Assembly (NCBI GenBank): GCA_029339505.1
Contig: JAQISU010000123.1
Span: 2,447,001-2,511,000, forward strand
Length of the DNA stretch: 64,000 nt
From: Unio delphinus
Lineage: Eukaryota > Mollusca > Bivalvia > Unionida > Unionidae
Reading direction: 5' to 3'
In this document: in pieces, positions 58,418 through 64,000 of the stretch
Layout: every line of letters starts with the position of its first letter
Position numbering within the stretch: the first letter of the stretch is position 1
Position numbers and translations under genes: made by a program
Notes under the pieces: generated by a model
Seen by the model: only the letters and a program-made list of their open reading frames with translations
Told to the model about the DNA's origin: nothing
Database searches by the model: none

Positions 58418-59785
58418 AACAACCCCTATATTACATACTAAACTGATACTATCAGAACAACCCCTATATTACATACTAAACTGATACTATCAGAACAACC
58501 CCTATATTACATACTAAACTGATACTATCAGAACAACCCCTATATTACAAACTAAACTGATACTATCAGAACAACCCCTATATTACAAACTAAACTGATA
58601 CTATCAGAACAACCCCTATATTACAAACTAAACTGATACTATCAGAACAACCCCTATATTACAAACTAAACTGATACTATCAGAACAACCCCTATATTAC
58701 AAACTAAACTGATACTATCAGAACAACCCCTATATTACAAACTAAACTGATACTATCAGAACAACCCCTATATTACAAACTAAACTGATACTATCAGAAC
58801 AACCCCTATATTACAAACTAAACTGATACTATCAGAACAACCCCTATATTACATACTAAACTGATACTATCAGAACAACCCCTATATTACAAACTAAACT
58901 GATACTATTGGAACAACCCCTATATTACAAACTAAACTGATACTATCAGAACAACCCCTATAATACAAACTAAACTGATACTATAAGAACAACCCCTATA
59001 TTACAAACTAAACTGATACTATCAGAACAACCCCTATATTACAAACTAAACTGATACTATCAGAACAACCCCTATATTACATACTAAACTGATACTATCA
59101 GAACAACCCCTATATTACATACTAAACTGATACTATCAGAACAACCCCTATATTACAAACTAAACTGATACTATCAGAACAACCCCTATATTACATACTA
59201 AACTGATACTATCAGAACAACCCCTATATTACATACTAAACTGATACTATCAGAACAACTCCTATATTACAAACTAAACTGATACTATCAGAACAACCCC
59301 TATATTACATACTAAACTGATACTATCAGAACGACCCCTATATTACAAACTAAACTGATACTATCGGAACGACCCCTATATTACAAACTAAACTGATACT
59401 ATCAGAACAACCCCTATATTACATACTAAACTGATACTATCGGAACAACCCCTATATTACATACTAAACTGATACTATCGGAACAACCCTTATATTACAA
59501 ACTAAACTGATACTATCGGAACAACCCCTATATTACATACTAAACTGATACTATCGGAACGACCCCTATATTACATACTAAACTGATACTATCGGAACAA
59601 CCCCTATATTACATACTAAACTGATACTATCAGAACAACTCCTATATTACAAACTAAACTGATATTATCAGAACAACCCCTATATTACATACTAAACTGA
59701 TACTATCGGAACAACCCCTATATTACATACTAAACTGATACTATCAGAACAACCCCTATATTACAAACTAAACTGATACTATTGG
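58418..59785. repeat. 38-bp tandem array, 36 units
   Basis: Units AACAACCCCTATATTACATA then CTAAACTGATACTATCAG. The span is 1368 bp, exactly 36 units, so there is no net indel. Variants are confined to a few sites (ACATAC or ACAAAC; TCAGA or TCGGA; ACAACC or ACGACC). The TCGGA/ACGACC forms cluster at 59330-59710, a sign of local homogenisation. No open frame results. Confidence 0.97.
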
Positions 59786-59974
59786 ATCAGCAAGAAAATG
59801 ACTTGCCAAACCAAAGCTCACTAATCAAACAAGTTCAAATTACTTCATATCATGATGACCCTATAAAGTAAATGAATATCGTGTAATACATGACCAAAGT
59901 ACCAAGCTACATCTCTACGCCAGATTTTCAAAAGCAAAATACCTGCATATATGCGATCGAATTATAACTCATCC
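59786..59974. other. Short unique stretch
   Basis: Nothing recognised. Confidence 0.4.
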
Positions 59975-60462
59975 TCATTTAACATGCATTTATGACCTGG
60001 TTTCTACCAAGCTTTCCTTAGACACACATGTATGACCCCTCCATTTCTGCTAAGCCTTCCTTAGTCATGCATTTATGACCCCGTTTCTACCAAGCCTTCC
60101 TTAGTCATGCATTTATGACCCTGTTTTTGCAAAGCCATCCTTAGACATGCATTTATTAATCCAATTCTGCCAAGCCTTCCTTTGTCATGTATTTATGAAC
60201 CTGTTTCTGTCAAGCATTCCTTAGACATGCAACTATGACCCTGTGTCTACCAAGCCTTCCTTAGTCATGTATTTATGACCCCATTTCTACCAAAGCCTTC
60301 GTTAGACATGCAACTATGACCCTGTGTCTACCAAGCCTTCCTTAGTCATGTATTTATGACCCCATTTCTACCAAAGCCTTCGTTAGACATGCAACTATGA
60401 CCTTGTTTATACCAAGCCTTTCTAAGACATGCAACTATGACCTTGTTTATACCAAGACTACA
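59975..60462. repeat. 40-bp tandem array (about 12 units), moderately diverged
   Basis: Units of CATGCATTTATGACCCYGTT then TCTACCAAGCCTTCCTTAGT. A two-unit block (CATGCAACTATGACCCTGTG) has been duplicated around 60225-60380. Confidence 0.93.
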
Positions 60463-62204
60463 TTAAATTTAGCTATGAGGTAAAAAGTAGTCAACATGCA
60501 GCTTAATCTATTAAATAAAAAGAACTTTAACACTGAGCTTTATCTAGGGCGTGGACATACAGACAGATATATGCATGAATACCAAGGTGATTGCCAAGGC
60601 AAGTTTGACAATAACAGTCTCAGATCCTGCTGCACGCAACATACATTAAAAACATTTATTTTATTTTATTAATTATATTCCTCTTGCATACATGTGTTAC
60701 AGTATGACTTACAGGTTATCATTTTTATGTAATATTCTTTTATGTTTGCTAACACCTGGTGTTTTGAAGAATCAGGATGAACAATTTTCCTATACAATGC
60801 AAATAAAGTGGCCTTCAGCAGCCCCAAATGTTGTGGACATTGTGAATGTTTACATTGATGACTGTTGATGGTGTGATAATTATTTTAAAAAAATAAAGAC
60901 TGGTTAGAAAAGTTACAAGACCAAGCATTGGAATTATGATTTTCAAAAAATTAAATTCTTTTAGATTACATGTATTGTTTTTACATATTTAATTTTAAAT
61001 GTTTTGTTGCATCATAAACCTGGACATATTTTAGTTCTTCTTGACAGCAATAACAATCTCGTGCTAATTGACAGATGGATGACTGATTGAAGATAAAGAA
61101 AAACAAAAGCCAAACCATAAAAGCCATTCAGGTCTATGAACAGGAAAGATAAATAAAATATTTTTCAAGAAAAAAATATAGAAAGTATCTCCACTCAGTT
61201 ACAAAAATTACTCAGTTTTGAAGATCTTTAAATTAAACTGATATCCAATACATGTACCAATGGCTGTTCCACTCTTTAAATGAATTGTACCCAAATGTGC
61301 TGGACACTTAGCCTGTACAATATTTGCAGGCATGCTTCATGATGATTTATTATGTGTAAGTAAAATAAAATAAAATCCATGATGGCACATACTATAAGTG
61401 AAATATGCTCTAGTATTTTTATTATTAGAAGAGTAGGAGACAAACATGTGCTATTTCTACAGAATTTTGTAAAGAGGTTCAAATCTGTAATAACTGGAAG
61501 TGGGCATTTAACTTAGTTTATCAAGTGACTGGAGAGCATCAGCAGTATTCTATTAATGGATTAAGAATAGAATAATAATGTGGTCAGTTGTGTCTGGTCT
61601 GAATTTGACATCTGACAATGTGACAAATTACTGCCACTTGTTCCACTGCATATTCTACCTCCATAATCAAAAGAATTACTTCCTGTCTGGAAAATTACTC
61701 TCTAAATTCTAATGAAGGACATTCCAAAGCTAAATTGTTTGAGAAAGATTTCATTATCTGATCAGTGAGCCCATGTATGTGGCACATGTTAATGGTAAGA
61801 GAATTAAAACTAGGGGCATCTCTATGAATTTTTTTCAAGTAGACTCCTCTGAACAGAAACTGACCAGAATGTCTGATTATGTTTTAAATTGGATTAAATC
61901 TAAACTGACCCTTTATACGAATTTAACAAATTCTTTGCTATGGTATTTTTTTTGTCAAAGTAAATTTCACTTTCATATGCTAAATTCTATTTGAATTGCC
62001 CTCTGGGATAATATTTTGATTAATGTTTAAAAGAATTTCATTGAAATATCTTGAACATTGTTTAGTTTCTTGATGTATTAATGGCTACAAATGAACCTTT
62101 CAGATCCAATGTGAATGGAATTTAGTATTTTAATATGAAACATGCTAATATAAGCACTAATTATTGCTTCTTCACACAATGTGCATTTGTTATACTCTCA
62201 TTAA
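60463..62204. other. AT-rich stretch, nothing recognised
   Basis: Frames at 61276-61482 and 61773-61994 have no domain. Confidence 0.4.
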
Positions 62205-62259
62205 GAGGGCCTCAATGGAGAATAGTCCTTGACTAATGAGTCACCCTCTATAAATAAAG

Positions 62260-62314
<55 letters not shown>
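62205..62314 (+). mobile_element. Candidate retroelement 3' end with (ATT)n tail
   Basis: AGGGCCTCAATGGAGAATAG, then GAGTCACCCTCTATAAATAA and AGC lead directly into an (ATT)n run (62261-62314). An AATAAA next to a simple tail is how many non-LTR retroelements end. The 5' extent is not visible. Confidence 0.4.
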
Positions 62315-62317
<3 letters not shown>

Positions 62318-62449
62318 ATATTTAATGGTTGATGGGAAGGTGAGATCAATATAAAGGTAAGAGGTTCTTCCTTTTAATCAAAACAACTACAAGTATATAT
62401 ATTTAGTAACACAATTTCTATGTATTTTTAAATAAAAAACATATTTGTG

Positions 62450-62568
62450 AAAAAAGTTAACTCTGGAGATTCCTCTTATTTTTGCCTAAAATGGGGGTAT
62501 AAAAGAGTTATTGCTGAATACATCCAAGCACATCTATTTTTGAGAGACTTTTCTTTTACCTGTATGCT
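62450..62568. mobile_element. Partial copy of the TTAA-type element
   Basis: GCTGAATACATCCAAGCACA and neighbouring words correspond to CTGAATGCATCCTAATACAT near the left end of the copy at 34006. Only a diverged fragment. Confidence 0.4.
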
Positions 62569-62579
62569 TAACACATTAA

Positions 62580-63098
62580 CCCCAAGCGACTGTAGTAGCC
62601 TACTTCCAAGGTCAGTAGCGTCAAGGTCATGGGTGGTATTACAGAAAGGTAGACAAATGTAGCTCTACAATGATGCAAATAATCTGAAGATTTTAGTTGC
62701 ACTACAAAATACAGAGAGAAAAAAACGATTTTTATGGACCAGTTTTTTTTCTACCCAAAATTCGGCCACGGTCGGAATCCGAATTTGTGTCCAGATTTTA
62801 GACTTTATGGCCTCAGATCTATGGCAGACCGGTCTGAAGTGCACTGAGAGGTGAACCTTTGCAAAAAGTAGGATAAGGTGGACATTTTGAATAAAGAATC
62901 CCCAAAAAAAAGAAGTCCAAATTTTCATATTCTGCTCATGCACCAGCAAACTAGCCAATGAAAAACATTTTCTTTAGCACAACTAGCCATTTGTCTAATG
63001 GAATATTGCTTGGAAATCATTGTATTAGGATGTATTCAGAAATAGTCCCCAAAATGTGTTTCCTACTTGCATTTCATGCGAAAACAGCAAAAAACCTG
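62580..63098 (-). mobile_element. TTAA-type element, most complete copy (519 bp), TTAA on both sides
   Basis: Flanked by TTAA at 62576-62579 and 63099-63102. The minus strand carries the same order as the copies at 34006: AAACACATTTTGGGGACTAT, GGATTCCGACCGTGGCCG, TTTTGTAGTGCAACTAAAAT, GTAATACCACCCATGACC, AGTAGGCTACTACAG and CGCTTGGGG. TTAA targets are typical of piggyBac-group transposons. The terminal repeats are short (CCCC near one end, CAGG near the other), so the group is tentative. It has no transposase. Confidence 0.65.
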
Positions 63099-63109
63099 TT
63101 AATGTGTAA

Positions 63110-63520
63110 AGTGTATAAACAACATTACTTTTGACTGAAGAGTGAACATTTTACTTTTTTGGCATATTGGACACAAGATTCTCTTGTCCATGCCTATTTA
63201 ACATAAAACTGCAAACTTATTTCTACCTTTTACAAAGGTTCATCTGTCCATGTGCTTGAGATCTAAAGCCAAAATGTCTACCAGTAAATTCCAAACTGAC
63301 AACTTTCAGTGCCAAAAAAACATGGGGTTTAAACAAATTAAGCTTTATCCACTGTAATTTCTTGACACAAGTATAACACATTATTTAGCATTACTGCAGA
63401 ACCACATCTTTCTCCTTTTCTGTAATACCACCTATGTTGGTGTGTCATAAATCACGTTAGCCTTAAAAGAACTTGAAAATTGGGGTACAACCTCAAAATG
63501 CATAAACATGGCATGTGGGG
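63110..63520 (+). mobile_element. TTAA-type element, third copy, diverged
   Basis: Contains TACCTTTTACAAAGGTTCAT, TGTAATACCACCTATGTTGG, GTGTCATAAATCACG and ends GCATGTGGGG followed by TTAA (63521-63524). The left end is unclear. A further fragment of the family's left part may lie at 63690-63780 (CTTCTGAATGCATCCAAACA). Confidence 0.6.
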
Positions 63521-63814
63521 TTAATGAGTTCACAGAATTTTCAGAAACTTTGTAATAATTGTCCAGGATTAACTATTTCTGCAATTTCTACATACATGTA
63601 ATGGTAATGCACAAAGTATCAAAGAAGCAAGCAATATCCAGAATATATTGTGACATCAAAATCCATTCATGAACTCACTGACTCATGGAGAATCTTTTTT
63701 TTTGCCTGAAATGAGTGTAGAAAATGCATTTTGGTTACTTCTGAATGCATCCAAACAGATCTGTTTCCAATAGGTTTTATTTATCCAGATACTTAGGTGC
63801 TGAAAAGATATTGC

Positions 63815-64000
63815 TTTTGATTGGCTATTTCAACTGTGTATTTGCAGAAGGGTGAAAACTAAAGCTTTTGATTGGCTATTTCAACTGTGTATTTGCTGAA
63901 GGGTGAAACCTAAAGCTTTTGATTGGCTATTTCAACTGTGTATTTGCAGAAGGGTGAAAACTAAAACTTTTGATTGGCTATTTCAACTGTGTATATCTAG
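63815..64000. repeat. 51-bp tandem array running off the window end
   Basis: Units of GATTGGCTATTTCAACTGTG then TATTTGCAGAAGGGTGAAAA and CTAAAGCTTTT, about 3.6 seen. Every unit contains ATTGG, the complement of a CCAAT box. Confidence 0.95.

Noticed and set aside
1..64000. CRISPR array among the many regular repeats
   Set aside because: The arrays are head-to-tail without unique spacers, in DNA with eukaryotic retroelements.

Overview
This window looks like AT-rich, gene-poor nuclear DNA from a metazoan, most likely an aquatic invertebrate such as a mollusc. The evidence is the mix of tRNA-derived SINEs, cut-and-paste MITEs, Ty3/gypsy-type LTR elements, a jockey-superfamily LINE, and unusually many minisatellite and degenerate tandem arrays. 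The taxon is an inference. No intact host gene, rRNA, functional tRNA gene, CRISPR array or bacterial-style operon was recognised. Most open frames over 60 codons are chance products of tandem repeats or TE fragments; arrays with periods divisible by three (36, 81, 90, 57 and 51 bp) stay open artificially.

Layout. 1-7.6 kb: a 36-bp array, a 31-bp array, SINE pieces, a TA-flanked MITE, a solo LTR with ATAC target duplication (4113-4958), a 90-bp array and a degenerate ~30-bp array. 9.2-12.9 kb: three copies of an inverted-repeat MITE, a SINE, and a second, inverted and expanded copy of the 90-bp array. 13-25 kb: mostly unique AT-rich DNA with SINEs of two families, a degenerate ~143-bp array and an unassigned open frame at 24.4-24.8 kb. 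25.7-28.1 kb: 81-bp and pyrimidine-rich 46-bp arrays, the latter split by a candidate solo LTR. 29-35.6 kb: SINEs, a MITE, and a composite TTAA-type element whose internal piece seeded a 44-bp array. 36-43.8 kb: a 41-bp array, smaller arrays, a LINE fragment, and a near full-length but dead LINE (39845-43433) sitting inside another array. 44-52 kb: a SINE, MITEs (one hAT-type with an 8-bp target duplication), and degenerate arrays. 52.5-56.7 kb: a complete, very young, non-autonomous LTR retrotransposon inside a TATG microsatellite. 58.4-60.5 kb: a 36-unit array of 38 bp and a 40-bp array. 62.2-64 kb: a retroelement-like ATT tail, TTAA-type element copies and a 51-bp array running off the end.

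The parts do not form a pathway. What links them is genome dynamics: at least three retroelements landed inside tandem arrays, one array appears to have arisen from a transposon fragment, and one array-bearing segment was duplicated in inverted orientation. The youngest event is the LTR retrotransposon, whose two 623-bp LTRs differ at about one position by eye.
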